A stretch of DNA of 64,000 nucleotides from Acidobacteriota bacterium. GTDB taxonomy: Bacteria > Acidobacteriota > Blastocatellia > RBC074. The position numbers were made by a program, and so were the translations under genes. The stretch is taken from positions 1 through 64,000 of the forward strand of contig JAFDVI010000022.1 of NCBI GenBank assembly GCA_018269055.1, written 5' to 3'. A model generated the notes under the pieces. The model made no database searches and was not told where the DNA came from. It saw only the letters and a list, made by a program, of their open reading frames with translations. Below are positions 18,281 through 26,735 of this stretch, in pieces (the first letter of the stretch is position 1; every line of letters starts with the position of its first letter).

Positions 18281-19095
18281 GTTTGTCAGTGAAGCAAGAC
18301 CAACGCTTTGGAGCGATTTTATCCGCGGCGCTGCACGTGATTGTGCTCACCGGCTTGGTGTGGTTCTTTCGCAATCCGCTGACGACAACCATTGTTGCCG
18401 CGGGCGAAGGGCAGGGAGGCGAAGGCGTGATCGAAGTCGGCACCATCGCCGCCAACCAGCTTGGGTTCACGCTTCCGCGGAATGTTTCTTTTGTTGGCAA
18501 CGAACCGAACACTGCCAACAATGAAATTGTCGAAACTGAAAGAACGTCTGATCTGAATGCAGAAGTGCTGCCTTCAGACGTGAAAAAGAAACCTGAAGAA
18601 AAAGCGACGACGACGGATCGCCCAACGGCGAATCAAACCTCGCAGGTTGTTTCGCCTACGCCGTTGCGCGGAAGTTCGCCCAACAGCAGTGTCGAAGTCG
18701 GACGCTCTTTTGGTTCTCCGATGCCGCAATTGGCCAACGGCGTCGGCGTTGGTTCGGGCGCGAATCTGGGAGCCAGCGGCGTTCCCGGCGGGTCGGAATA
18801 TGGGCGGCGCATTCAGATGATTTTGAGCCGCAATTACACGCCGCCTGCAAGCAGCGACACGACTTCGCAGTTTGTGATCGTGCAGTTACGCATTGCGCGC
18901 GATGGTCGCATTCTTTCGTTGACAGGCGGGCGTGTCGCGTCGGCTTATTTCAAAAAACGCAGTTCAAATGATCTGGTTAATTTCGCCGCCGAGCGCGCAG
19001 TGATTGCGTCCAATCCGCTGCCGCCGTTTCCCAACGGATTTCTGCTCGGCGCGCAAGAAGCGGTTGCCGAAATCTGGTTCCGCTATCCGAAATAA
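18277..19095 (+). CDS. TonB/TolA-like energy-transducing protein
   Basis: A 272-residue protein with GTG start overlapping the tolR stop by 4 bases. One N-terminal membrane helix (ILSAALHVIVLTGLVWFF), a long Pro/Thr/Ser/Asn-rich periplasmic linker (about residues 85-165), and a C-terminal TonB/TolA-type domain (YGRRIQMILSRNYTPP to LGAQEAVAEIWFRYPK). Its place between tolR and tolB is that of tolA, so it most likely plays the TolA part, passing motor force to TolB-Pal. TolA is usually longer with an Ala/Lys-rich coiled coil, which is absent here. Confidence 0.85.
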   Translation: MSLSVKQDQRFGAILSAALHVIVLTGLVWFFRNPLTTTIVAAGEGQGGEGVIEVGTIAANQLGFTLPRNVSFVGNEPNTANNEIVETERTSDLNAEVLPSDVKKKPEEKATTTDRPTANQTSQVVSPTPLRGSSPNSSVEVGRSFGSPMPQLANGVGVGSGANLGASGVPGGSEYGRRIQMILSRNYTPPASSDTTSQFVIVQLRIARDGRILSLTGGRVASAYFKKRSSNDLVNFAAERAVIASNPLPPFPNGFLLGAQEAVAEIWFRYPK

Positions 19096-19108
19096 AGCAG
19101 GAGAGTTA

Positions 19109-20407
19109 ATGAAAAAAGCTTTGTGGGTTTTGCCAGTTGCAGTTGGTATTGTTTTGTTGAGCTTGACGAAAATCTCGGCACAACAAACTCAACAACCACA
19201 GCAGCAAGACGATCTTCGCAAACAAATTGGCACGATCATCGTCACGCCCGGCGGAGGCCCATCGTTGGCAGTTGCCGATTTTCAATCGCGCGCTTCAGGC
19301 GTGGATGCGACGACGTCAACATTCAATGAAGTGTTGTGGAACGACCTGAAATTTGCTGGAGTCGCCAATTTAGTCGGCAAAAGTTTGTATCCGAAAACCA
19401 AACTGGCCGATCCGGCTTCGTTGCAATACGACGAATGGGCAAACGATCCGGTCAAGTCTGATTACGTCGCTTTCGGCAGCGTCACCGGAGCCAACAGCGG
19501 ACAAGGTTATCTTTACGATGTTAAAACGCAGTCTCAGTTGCTGACCGCCAGTCTGGCGGGGAACGCTCGCGAAATGGCGCATCAGTTCGCCGACCAGATC
19601 GTCAAATTGCTGACCGGGCAGGATGGCATTGCGCAATCTAAAATTGCCTACATCGCCAATCGCGAAGTGTACATGATGGATTATGACGGATATGGAGCGC
19701 GGCAGTTTACGCGCGATGGTTCGATTGCGCTGTTTCCATCGCTGTCGCCGGATGGCAAACGTCTGGCGTATGTGTCGTACCGCACGGGGTTTCCGAACGT
19801 TGTGGTTCGCGGCGAAGACGGATTGATCATTGGTTCGACGCAGTTCAAGGGCACAACGACTTCGCCGTCGGTTGCGCCGGATGGTCAGCTTGTTTTTTCT
19901 TCCAGCAAAGACGGCGATTCGATGAGTTTGTATATCGCCAACGAAGATGGCTCCGGCGCGAAGCGGATTACGCGCGCTCGAGGCGTGAACATATCTCCAC
20001 GCTGGAATCCAAAGACCGGGCGCGAAATTGCGTTTGTTTCCGACCGAGGCGGTTCACCGCAGATTTACCTGATTGGCGCGGACGGCACGAACGAACGTCC
20101 TTTGCTTTCAATGGGCGGCCAGATGGATTCGCCCTCCTGGTCGCCGGATGGTCGTTTTATCGCTTTCACCTGGGATGGCGGCGGAGGTGGTTTTCACATC
20201 TATCTTGCCGATGTCGCTTCAGGGCAGGTGTTGAAACTGACGCGCGAAGGTCGCAACGAAAACCCAACCTGGTCGCCTGACAGCCGGCACATTGCGTTTC
20301 AATCGAATCGCACGGGGCGGTGGGAAATTTGGGCGATGCATATTGATGGCAGCGAACCTCGCCAGTTGACGCGAACCGGCGGGCGCTCGCCGTCCTGGTC
20401 AAAATAG
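19109..20407 (+). CDS. tolB: Tol-Pal system beta-propeller protein TolB
   Basis: A 432-residue periplasmic protein from ATG 19109 with AGGAG upstream; upstream extension lies inside the preceding gene. Signal peptide MKKALWVLPVAVGIVLLSLT...SA, then the TolB N-terminal domain (GPSLAVADFQSRASG, LVGKSLYPKTK), then a six-bladed propeller with repeated LSPDGKRLAYVS, VAPDGQLVFSSS, WNPKTGREIAFVSDRGG, WSPDGRFIAFTWDGGG and WSPDSRHIAFQSNRTG motifs. TolB binds Pal and TolA to link the motor to the outer membrane. Length is normal. Confidence 0.96.
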   Translation: MKKALWVLPVAVGIVLLSLTKISAQQTQQPQQQDDLRKQIGTIIVTPGGGPSLAVADFQSRASGVDATTSTFNEVLWNDLKFAGVANLVGKSLYPKTKLADPASLQYDEWANDPVKSDYVAFGSVTGANSGQGYLYDVKTQSQLLTASLAGNAREMAHQFADQIVKLLTGQDGIAQSKIAYIANREVYMMDYDGYGARQFTRDGSIALFPSLSPDGKRLAYVSYRTGFPNVVVRGEDGLIIGSTQFKGTTTSPSVAPDGQLVFSSSKDGDSMSLYIANEDGSGAKRITRARGVNISPRWNPKTGREIAFVSDRGGSPQIYLIGADGTNERPLLSMGGQMDSPSWSPDGRFIAFTWDGGGGGFHIYLADVASGQVLKLTREGRNENPTWSPDSRHIAFQSNRTGRWEIWAMHIDGSEPRQLTRTGGRSPSWSK

Positions 20408-20417
20408 AGAGTTGGCT

Positions 20418-20490
20418 ACCAGTGGATACGAAACCACACGGGGTGTCTTTTTACCGAAAGCCCATCGTGTTTTTTCGTGTCCATTCGTAG
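20418..20490. repeat. Intergenic imperfect palindrome between tolB and pal
   Basis: The left arm accagtggatacgaaaccac starts at 20418 and the right arm cgtgttttttcgtgtccatt starts at 20466 and runs on to cgtagt. The arms match imperfectly as an inverted repeat. It is of the ttcgtgtccattcgtg type, another dispersed intergenic family of this phylum. It lies in the transcribed gap of the tol-pal operon. Confidence 0.55.
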
Positions 20491-20534
20491 TTATCAATTT
20501 CAATTGCAGTAACAATTTTAAGGAGAGGACCGTT

Positions 20535-21527
20535 ATGACTCGCAAATTACACCAGCTAGCTTTGCTGACAGTGGTTATTGTCGTCGCAGCTTTTCTATCG
20601 GCTTGCGCGCCGCCAACGGCCAAGTTGTCTGTTTCGCGCACCGAGGTTAATTCAGGCGAACCGGTTACCGTGAAATGGGAAACCAAGAACGCCAAAGAAG
20701 TGACGTTGAATGGCGAGAAGGTGGATAAAATCGGGGGCAAGAGTGTCATTCCGAAAGACACCACCACGTTTGAAGTTGTCGCCAAACGTGGCAAGAAAGA
20801 AGCTCGCGAAAGTGCAACCGTCAACGTCAAAACCAATCGAGCCGCATCGCCAACCGTCAGACTGACCGCTGACCAAAGCGCCATCGAACGCGGTCAAAAC
20901 ACCAAGCTACATTGGGAAACCACCAACTCCAAAATCGTCACAATTTCCGGCCTTGGGGAAGTTTCAGGATCGGGCGAACGTGAAGTCAGCCCGCGCGTTT
21001 CGACGACTTATACGGCCACTGCGCTTGGCGATGGCGGCAACGCCACAGCAAGCGTTCGCGTGACGGTGACTGATCCGCCTCCGCCGCCGATTGCCGAACG
21101 GCCTCGCACGGTTGGAGACAATCCCAAACCGACCAATCGGGCAATCGCCGATCAGTTTGCGAACGTGATGAAGCCGATTTACTTCGACCTGGATAAGGCG
21201 GATATTAAAGCTTCGGAGCAAGGCAAGTTGCGCACGTTGGCCGATTGGCTCAACCGCGAAAATAATCGCACCATTATTTTCAAGATCGAAGGCAATTGTG
21301 ATCCGCGCGGAACGGCTGAATACAATCTGGGCTTGGGCGACCGCCGCGCTCGTGCCGTGAAGGAATTTCTGGTCAGCCTAGGCATTGATCCGGGTCGGAT
21401 TGAAACGGTCAGCTTCGGCTCGGAAAAGGCCGTCGGCAAGGAAGAAGGAGAAGCGGGAATCGTTGGATCCTGGGCGAATGACCGGCGTGCGGATTTCGTT
21501 TATCTGCGTGGTGGCGACAAGCCATAA
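20535..21527 (+). CDS. pal: Peptidoglycan-associated lipoprotein with two added Ig-like domains
   Basis: A 330-residue lipoprotein starting at ATG 20535 (AAGGAGAGG upstream). The lipobox is LSAC (AAFLSACAPP). The first part holds two similar Ig-like units: LSVSRTEVNSGEPVTVKWET... and VRLTADQSAIERGQNTKLHW.... After a proline-rich linker (DPPPPPIAERP) comes the OmpA/Pal domain: IYFDLDKADIKASEQGKL, EGNCDPRGTAEYNLGLGDRR and a C-terminal NDRRADFVY. Normal Pal has about 170 residues, so the Ig-like pair doubles its reach. It anchors the outer membrane to peptidoglycan and binds TolB. Confidence 0.93.
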   Translation: MTRKLHQLALLTVVIVVAAFLSACAPPTAKLSVSRTEVNSGEPVTVKWETKNAKEVTLNGEKVDKIGGKSVIPKDTTTFEVVAKRGKKEARESATVNVKTNRAASPTVRLTADQSAIERGQNTKLHWETTNSKIVTISGLGEVSGSGEREVSPRVSTTYTATALGDGGNATASVRVTVTDPPPPPIAERPRTVGDNPKPTNRAIADQFANVMKPIYFDLDKADIKASEQGKLRTLADWLNRENNRTIIFKIEGNCDPRGTAEYNLGLGDRRARAVKEFLVSLGIDPGRIETVSFGSEKAVGKEEGEAGIVGSWANDRRADFVYLRGGDKP

Positions 21528-21550
21528 AAGCAGGCAGTAGGTAGTAGCTA

Positions 21551-21594
21551 CAGGTCAGCGCCAATGTTGTATTCCCTATGTTGGCGCTGACCTG
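21551..21594 (+). terminator. Strong hairpin between pal and cpoB
   Basis: A perfect 14-base stem CAGGTCAGCGCCAA (21551-21564)/TTGGCGCTGACCTG (21581-21594) with a 16-base loop, followed by gctgttttgg. It lies 23 bases after pal and 20 bases before the cpoB start, so it probably reduces read-through rather than ending the operon completely. Confidence 0.6.
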
Positions 21595-21613
21595 GCTGTT
21601 TTGGGGAGAAGTT

Positions 21614-22474
21614 ATGAAAAAAAGTGTTTTGAATCGGATTTTGGTAAGTTCAATCTTGATCGCTTTGCCGCTGGTGGTGGTTGCACAAAGCAAAGATCAG
21701 CGAGAAAAGATTGATCGCATGGCGGTTCAGCTTGAAGAGATCAAGACTGAATTGGTTTTGCTGCAGCGCCAAGCGCAAGCCATGCAGGATACCTACAACA
21801 AGACGATGGGTGAAATGAACACTCTGATTGTTCAAATGGGCGACAACATCGCGGCGGTTCGGCGGGCGCAGTCGGCCATTTCGACCAACACCGGCGATAC
21901 TTCGGGACAAATTTCAGCGATGGGCGAGCGGATTACGGCGACCAACAACCGCATGGAACGGTTGTCGGAGCAATTCGCTTCGCTCAAAAAACTGATTGAA
22001 GACATTCCGAAAATGCCGACCTTTACGCAATTGACGCCGGGGAATGCCGAACAATTGTTTGCGGCGGCGTACAGCGATTATTCGCGCGGCAATTTCGATC
22101 TGGCCTTGTCGGAATTCCGGCAATACGTCGAGACATTTCCCAGTTCGGAATTGGCGGATAATGCTCAATACTGGATTGCGGAAATTTTGTTAGCGCAAAA
22201 GAAAACTCCTGAAGCGCTGGTTGAGCTGGAAAAAGTCGCGCAAGTAAACCCGGCGGGAGACAAAGTTTCGTTGGCTTTGTATAAACGCGCATCCCTTTTG
22301 CTGGAGATGGGAAAGAAGGACGAAGCCGTTGCGCAGTTTTTAGTGCTGGTCAAAGATTACGCGAAGACCCCGGAAGCCAATTTGGCAACCCAGCAATTGC
22401 AGCAAATTGCTCCTGAAGCGCTGGCTCCGCCGCCTCAACCGGAAAAAGCTCCAGTCAGAAAAAGAAAACCGTAG
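21614..22474 (+). CDS. cpoB: Tol-Pal system protein CpoB/YbgF
   Basis: A 286-residue periplasmic protein. Start ATG 21614 (GGGGAGAAGTT upstream) gives a proper signal peptide (MKKSVLNRILVSSILIALPLVVVAQS). Residues about 25-135 form a coiled coil (DQREKIDRMAVQLEEIKTEL, later ERITATNNRMERLSEQFASL). The C-terminal half holds TPR units (AEQLFAAAYSDYSRGNFDLA, LADNAQYWIAEILLAQKKTP, DKVSLALYKRASLLLEMGKK), the usual YbgF plan. CpoB coordinates outer-membrane constriction with peptidoglycan synthesis. Confidence 0.92.
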   Translation: MKKSVLNRILVSSILIALPLVVVAQSKDQREKIDRMAVQLEEIKTELVLLQRQAQAMQDTYNKTMGEMNTLIVQMGDNIAAVRRAQSAISTNTGDTSGQISAMGERITATNNRMERLSEQFASLKKLIEDIPKMPTFTQLTPGNAEQLFAAAYSDYSRGNFDLALSEFRQYVETFPSSELADNAQYWIAEILLAQKKTPEALVELEKVAQVNPAGDKVSLALYKRASLLLEMGKKDEAVAQFLVLVKDYAKTPEANLATQQLQQIAPEALAPPPQPEKAPVRKRKP

Positions 22475-22478
22475 TCGG

Positions 22479-22526
22479 AAAAAAAGCTTGGAGTTCAGCA
22501 GTTCGCTCGAATGTTGAACTCCAGCT
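22479..22526 (-). terminator. Intrinsic terminator for the minus-strand cyclase operon
   Basis: AGCTTGGAGTTCAGCA (22485-22500) pairs with TGTTGAACTCCAGCT (22512-22526) with one bulge and one mismatch. Read on the minus strand the stem is followed by a run of seven T (complement of 22479-22485), 4 bases after the cyclase stop codon. On the plus strand it also ends the cpoB transcript. Confidence 0.75.
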
Positions 22527-22529
22527 TTC

Positions 22530-24122
22530 CTATTTCCAGACGACCTCAGCAATTCTCAAGTTGACGTTCTTGCCTTTGAGTTTTTCTGTGCCAAGTTGGT
22601 TGAGGATGAAGCCTTCGTCCAGAGCCTGCATGGTGTTTTCGCTAATGACAATCTGCCCGGGCTGAGCCAGGCTTTCCAAACGCGCGGCGGTGTTCACCGT
22701 GTCACCGATGGCTGTGTAATCCAAGCGGGTTTCGGAGCCGATGTACCCGACAATGGCCGGGCCAGTATTGATGCCAATGCCGATGTTAATCGGGGGCAGA
22801 TTTTCAGCCTGTAGCTTTTCATTGAAAGCAATCATTGCTTTCTGCATCTCGACGGCGGCGCGAACAGCCTGAATGGCGTCCAGTTCCGTGGCGTAAGGCG
22901 CGCCAAACATCGCCATCAGACCGTCCCCGATGTATTTGTCGAGCGTGCCACCGTGTCGGAAAATTACTTCGCTGACCATCGAAAAATATCGGTTGAGCAA
23001 ATTGACGATGATTTCCGGCGTGCTGTTTTCAGAAAGTGTCGTGAAGTTGCGCACGTCGGCAAACAGGGCTGTGATTTTCTGGCGGACGCCGCCGAGCCGT
23101 ATGCGTTCAGGGGAGCGCAGGATTTCATCCACAACCTGGCGGGGCAAAAAGCGTTCAAAGCTCGCCCGCGCCTGGGATTGTTTTTGCAGGCGTTCGTAGG
23201 TGATGACCGTATTGAGCGCAATGCCCGTATGCACAGCAACGGCGTTGAGTAAGTCCAGATCATCCGCCGAAAAACTTTCCAGATCATCCTGCCGATCAAC
23301 ATAAATAATGCCCAGCAATCCTCTTGGCCCGACAATCGGCGCAGCCATCACGGATTGAATTTGATTGTACAGAATGCTTTTGGCGAGCATGTCGTTGGCG
23401 CCTTGCTGCGCATCTTCCAGCAGTACGGAAACTCGCTCGCTGGCGACTTTCGCAAAAACTGTCTGACTGATTGGCAATGGTGCCCCGACCTCGCCTTCTT
23501 TACGCATTCTCGCGGCAACTTGCTGAAAATCACCCTGATCAGTTCGGCGGAAGATGAAACATCGTGACGCCGGCGTGACTTCCATCAGAATGTCAAAAAC
23601 CTGGTTGTAAATATCTTCAAGTGTAAACACTGAGCTGAGCTTGAGGCTAAGGTCGTAAAACAGACGCAGAATTCGTTCTTTCTTTTCCAGCTCCTGACGG
23701 TAAACGATGGCAGGAACTTCCTGCGAAGCGCTGAAGCTGTGAAGCGCGGACATGGACAGCAAATCGTTGGGGGTTTTCTGCAAGACTTCCCGAAACGAAT
23801 CAACAGACGGCTGGGTTCGCAATGGATCAGACTTCTGAAACGTCAATGTACAGGAGCCGAGTTTGACTTGATCTCCTTCCTTCAGCTTGAAATCCGTGTT
23901 GGGTTGAATGCGTTGACCGTTTATGAAAGTGCCATTGCCGCTGCCTAAATCACGCAAGATGAATTCGGAGTCGGTCTTGGAAACAATGGCGTGTAAACGT
24001 GAAACACGCGGATCATCCAAAATCAGGTCATTTTTCAGCTCGCGGCCAATGCTGATTTCAGGCCGATTGATCTCAAACGTGAAATTTTTGTTTGTGGGAG
24101 TTTGAACGTATAGATTCGGCAT
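22530..24122 (-). CDS. FHA-GAF-class III adenylate/guanylate cyclase
   Basis: A 530-residue soluble signalling enzyme. Residues 1-95: FHA phosphothreonine-binding domain (ISIGRELKNDLILDDPRVSR, LRDLGSGNGTFINGQRI). Residues 160-315: GAF domain (LEDIYNQVFDILMEVTPASR, AAPIVGPRGLLGIIYVDRQD). Residues 340-525: class III cyclase domain with the metal-binding Asp in ALFADVRNFTTLSE, the second in YIGDGLMAMFGAP, and LDYTAIGDTVNTAARLE, whose Asp/Thr pattern favours ATP as substrate. It therefore probably makes cAMP in response to phosphoprotein binding and a small ligand. Three bases separate it from the phosphodiesterase gene upstream. Confidence 0.94.
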   Translation of the reverse strand: MPNLYVQTPTNKNFTFEINRPEISIGRELKNDLILDDPRVSRLHAIVSKTDSEFILRDLGSGNGTFINGQRIQPNTDFKLKEGDQVKLGSCTLTFQKSDPLRTQPSVDSFREVLQKTPNDLLSMSALHSFSASQEVPAIVYRQELEKKERILRLFYDLSLKLSSVFTLEDIYNQVFDILMEVTPASRCFIFRRTDQGDFQQVAARMRKEGEVGAPLPISQTVFAKVASERVSVLLEDAQQGANDMLAKSILYNQIQSVMAAPIVGPRGLLGIIYVDRQDDLESFSADDLDLLNAVAVHTGIALNTVITYERLQKQSQARASFERFLPRQVVDEILRSPERIRLGGVRQKITALFADVRNFTTLSENSTPEIIVNLLNRYFSMVSEVIFRHGGTLDKYIGDGLMAMFGAPYATELDAIQAVRAAVEMQKAMIAFNEKLQAENLPPINIGIGINTGPAIVGYIGSETRLDYTAIGDTVNTAARLESLAQPGQIVISENTMQALDEGFILNQLGTEKLKGKNVNLRIAEVVWK

Positions 24123-24125
24123 AAT

Positions 24126-24884
24126 TCAAAACTCGTATTCGCGTCCAACCTCCGCGATATGAATCTGGGGATGATGAAGCGCGGCAATTTCCGCCGCGAC
24201 CTGATCCCTGTAAAAAGCTTTCAAGTGGATTGCATAAATCGGGACGCCGGGTTTGATTTTGGGCAATTCTTCCAGCAGGGTTGTCGGCGAGTGATGATAC
24301 GACATTCGAGCAAGTTCAGTCAGGCCGGTTGGAAACGAAAGATCAATGAAAACGGCTCGCAACTTTTCACAGGCACGGGTGATTTCCCAGATTTTATCCG
24401 TGGCTCCAGTGTCTGAGGTGAAAAGCAAAGCACTTTTTTCATCTTCAACCAACAAGCCATGGGTCAGGACGCTGTGCGTCACGGGAATCGGGGTGATCTT
24501 TAAATTTTCAGTGAAAAAACTTTCTGTGGATTGAATCGGATGGTAAGCAACGAGATTCGTTCGCGAATTTTTCATTGTCTCCAGCGTAATCCAGACACGC
24601 TCCGTCAATAGATGTTTTTGAATCGCATCGAAATCTGACAGAGTGGCAAACACATTTACAGGCTCGTTCAACTCCTCAAACAGGTCCGTCAGCATCAGCG
24701 GCAGTGAAAGGATATGATCCAAATGCGCATGCGTAATTACAATCGAACGAATCTTAAGTTGCTCTTCAGGTGTCAAACCAATGGCCAACGCGCCGGCGTC
24801 AATTGCCAACGTGTCGTTTATCAAATAACTGGTCAGCAATTGCCTGCGGCCATCGAATGTGCTGGGAACGATTCTGAACTTCAC
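24126..24884 (-). CDS. Class II cyclic-nucleotide phosphodiesterase (metallo-beta-lactamase fold)
   Basis: A 252-residue enzyme. The zinc motif THAHLDHILSLPLML (His52, His54, Asp56, His57) matches the class II cAMP phosphodiesterase signature (HxHLDH). Further ligands appear as PVTHSVLTHGLLV, LLFTSDTGATDKIW and IYAIHLKAFYRD. The class contains yeast PDE1 and bacterial CpdA-unrelated enzymes that hydrolyse cAMP/cGMP. Its position directly before the cyclase gene gives a make/break pair for the same messenger. No signal peptide. Confidence 0.87.
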   Translation of the reverse strand: MKFRIVPSTFDGRRQLLTSYLINDTLAIDAGALAIGLTPEEQLKIRSIVITHAHLDHILSLPLMLTDLFEELNEPVNVFATLSDFDAIQKHLLTERVWITLETMKNSRTNLVAYHPIQSTESFFTENLKITPIPVTHSVLTHGLLVEDEKSALLFTSDTGATDKIWEITRACEKLRAVFIDLSFPTGLTELARMSYHHSPTTLLEELPKIKPGVPIYAIHLKAFYRDQVAAEIAALHHPQIHIAEVGREYEF

Positions 24885-24892
24885 GGTAACGG

Positions 24893-25492
24893 TTATTGCA
24901 GCCTGGAACGAAATTGCACGATTTCCGGATTACGCGGATTGACTTGTTCAAGTTGCTTGAGCGCACTGTTTGCCGCTGCTTTATCCCCTTTTTCAATCAA
25001 TGCCTGTGTCAGGTTTTGCAGCGTTGCTTCATGGCGCGGATTGGATTTCAAAGCCTGCTCGTACCATTTGGCGGCTTCGTCGTATTTTCGCAAGGCGAGA
25101 TTGGCCTCCCCCAACCTGGTCAGTAAGTCAAAGTTGTTGGGTTTAATTTTTACAGCGCGCTCGTAGAATTCCAATTCACCTTCGCGCCGATTGATTTGAC
25201 GAAAAAGGTCAGCCGCCTTCATCTGAGCGTCAAAATTCGCTGGATCCTTGCGGGCTTGTTCGATGGCAACCATCACGTCGCCTTGAGCGCCGCCTTCACC
25301 AGAGCTCGCCGAGCCGGTTTCATCGGAAGCCGCTCCGGTTGGCGGATGATTTGGCGGTAGCGCCGCCGACTGCCCTGAAGTATTTGTTTGCGCAGCCGGC
25401 GCGCTCCCATTCAAGGAGTTGGCGCCAAAATAGCCAATACTGAGGCCAATTAGCAGGCCAATAATTGCGTAAAGTGATTTCTCTTTGTTCAT
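24893..25492 (-). CDS. Membrane-anchored TPR protein
   Basis: A 199-residue protein with an N-terminal hydrophobic segment (YAIIGLLIGLSIGYFGANSL), a Pro/Ser/Gly-rich linker (residues 30-70) and about three TPR units (QMKAADLFRQINRREGELEF, LTRLGEANLALRKYDEAAKW, LQNLTQALIEKGDKAAANSA). TPRs bind partner proteins. It lies 7 bases behind the tetrahaem cytochrome gene and 8 bases before the phosphodiesterase gene, so it belongs to the same run. Confidence 0.85.
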   Translation of the reverse strand: MNKEKSLYAIIGLLIGLSIGYFGANSLNGSAPAAQTNTSGQSAALPPNHPPTGAASDETGSASSGEGGAQGDVMVAIEQARKDPANFDAQMKAADLFRQINRREGELEFYERAVKIKPNNFDLLTRLGEANLALRKYDEAAKWYEQALKSNPRHEATLQNLTQALIEKGDKAAANSALKQLEQVNPRNPEIVQFRSRLQ

Positions 25493-25499
25493 TTACAAA

Positions 25500-25982
25500 T
25501 CAGTCTTTCTTTTCGTGACATTCGGCGCATTTGGTCGGCCCCTCACCTTGCTTTTTCGGTGGCGTGGCGTCCTTAGGCTTATGCTGAATGTCGCCTTGAT
25601 GACATTCAATGCAGTTGGAGTGATACGCCTCTTTACTCCAAAGCTCTACGCCATCTTTGTTTTTAGGCGTCTTAGGCTCACCTTCTTTGCGGAAATGACA
25701 TTCAGAACACTGTTGGACCTTACCGTCTTTGCCTTCTTTGAAGCTGTCAGCCGTCATGGTTTTGTTGTTGGTATGGTGGCAAAAAACACAATCGGAGTAG
25801 GCATAATGTTTTTGATGTGTGAATTTGACCTGTCCCCATTTTTCGTCAACTGACGGAATGACAACATCGTCACCAGGAAGCTTCTGGCTTTGGATGGCAA
25901 TGTGGTTTGGAAGCAGGCGAGCCGAAGCCGTCAAAAAACTGGCGGTGATAAAGCAGGCGACTATCAGCAACTTCAATTTCAT
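25500..25982 (-). CDS. Periplasmic tetrahaem cytochrome c (c3/c7-like)
   Basis: A 160-residue exported protein from ATG 25982 (TTTAGGAGAAAAATC upstream); a longer open frame to 26162 is rejected because it lacks a ribosome site and puts the signal peptide in the interior. Signal peptide MKLKLLIVACFITASFLTAS. Four CxxCH haem sites: CVFCH, CSECH, CIECH and CAECH, plus isolated His residues (FTHQKHYAY) able to act as axial ligands. Probably carries electrons in respiration. The C-terminal part is rich in Lys/Pro. Confidence 0.9.
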   Translation of the reverse strand: MKLKLLIVACFITASFLTASARLLPNHIAIQSQKLPGDDVVIPSVDEKWGQVKFTHQKHYAYSDCVFCHHTNNKTMTADSFKEGKDGKVQQCSECHFRKEGEPKTPKNKDGVELWSKEAYHSNCIECHQGDIQHKPKDATPPKKQGEGPTKCAECHEKKD

Positions 25983-26441
25983 CGGGATTTTTCTCCTAAA
26001 CGGTGAATCAATTCGATTGAATGTCAATCGGTTAAGCGCGGGTAACAACGCGGGATGCCGAAGCGACAGCACTAGAGTAAATCGGCAGGTGCGTCGCGTC
26101 AATCTGCAGTTGTCCAATAAACAAGTGTGAAAAGCGGGCTTGGTAACCATCTTGCGTGGCACAAAGATGCTGTACTATCATCCCCACGTTGCATCGTTCA
26201 TTTGATTCCGAATTTCCCCGGAAATTTGTTCGTTATTTCATCGTTCAAAACTTGCCCGCTGCTTTGGCTTTCTGTACCCCATGGTATGAAAACGTGATGA
26301 ACCAAAGCAGGGTTTCTATGAGGATTTTCTGGCAAACGTGATGAAGAAATTGAACGCGTCAGTGCGCGTGAAAAAATTGCGGGCAAGCTAATCTGAGATT
26401 CCTCACTTTCAGTTGCTTGCCACTTTCCTAAGGAGGTTGTG
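25983..26441. other. Intergenic region between divergent genes
   Basis: 459 bases separating the cytochrome gene (minus) from the small gene at 26442 (plus). I see no complete gene. At 26317-26393 the plus strand can be read as short open segments ending in stops, without start or ribosome site, perhaps a decayed gene end. Promoters for both directions should lie here, but no hexamer pair is good enough to name. Confidence 0.35.
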
Positions 26442-26735
26442 ATGAGCAAGCGACTGACCAACCGTGAAAAGTTGTTACATAAACTTCAGCAACTTACCGA
26501 TCATGAAGTTGAAGACGTACTCGCTTACGTTTCGATCTTGGAGTGTACAGAGGTCGGGGTCGCAGAGCGCGGAACTTTGAAAGATCAAAAGGTTTTTCAA
26601 AGTAATGCAAGCTCAGAGGACGACTTGCTGGCTTTACTCAGCGGGGCTTATGAGAACCAACGGGCTTGCCAGGTTTTTGAATGGGAAACAGCAAGGAGAA
26701 AGTCTGAAATCAAAGCCGGGAGATATGTGCGTTGA
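26442..26735 (+). CDS. Small acidic protein of unknown function
   Basis: A 97-residue protein from ATG 26442 with a strong AAGGAGG five bases upstream. The first 40 residues read MSKRLTNREKLLHKLQQLTD and HEVEDVLAYVSILE, a helical segment like those in small antitoxin or DUF2281-type proteins (LxxLxxxEVEDVLxYV), and the C-terminus is charged (WETARRKSEIKAGRYVR). No toxin gene follows; the next gene overlaps by 4 bases and codes for a HEAT-repeat protein. Function unknown. Confidence 0.75.
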   Translation: MSKRLTNREKLLHKLQQLTDHEVEDVLAYVSILECTEVGVAERGTLKDQKVFQSNASSEDDLLALLSGAYENQRACQVFEWETARRKSEIKAGRYVR

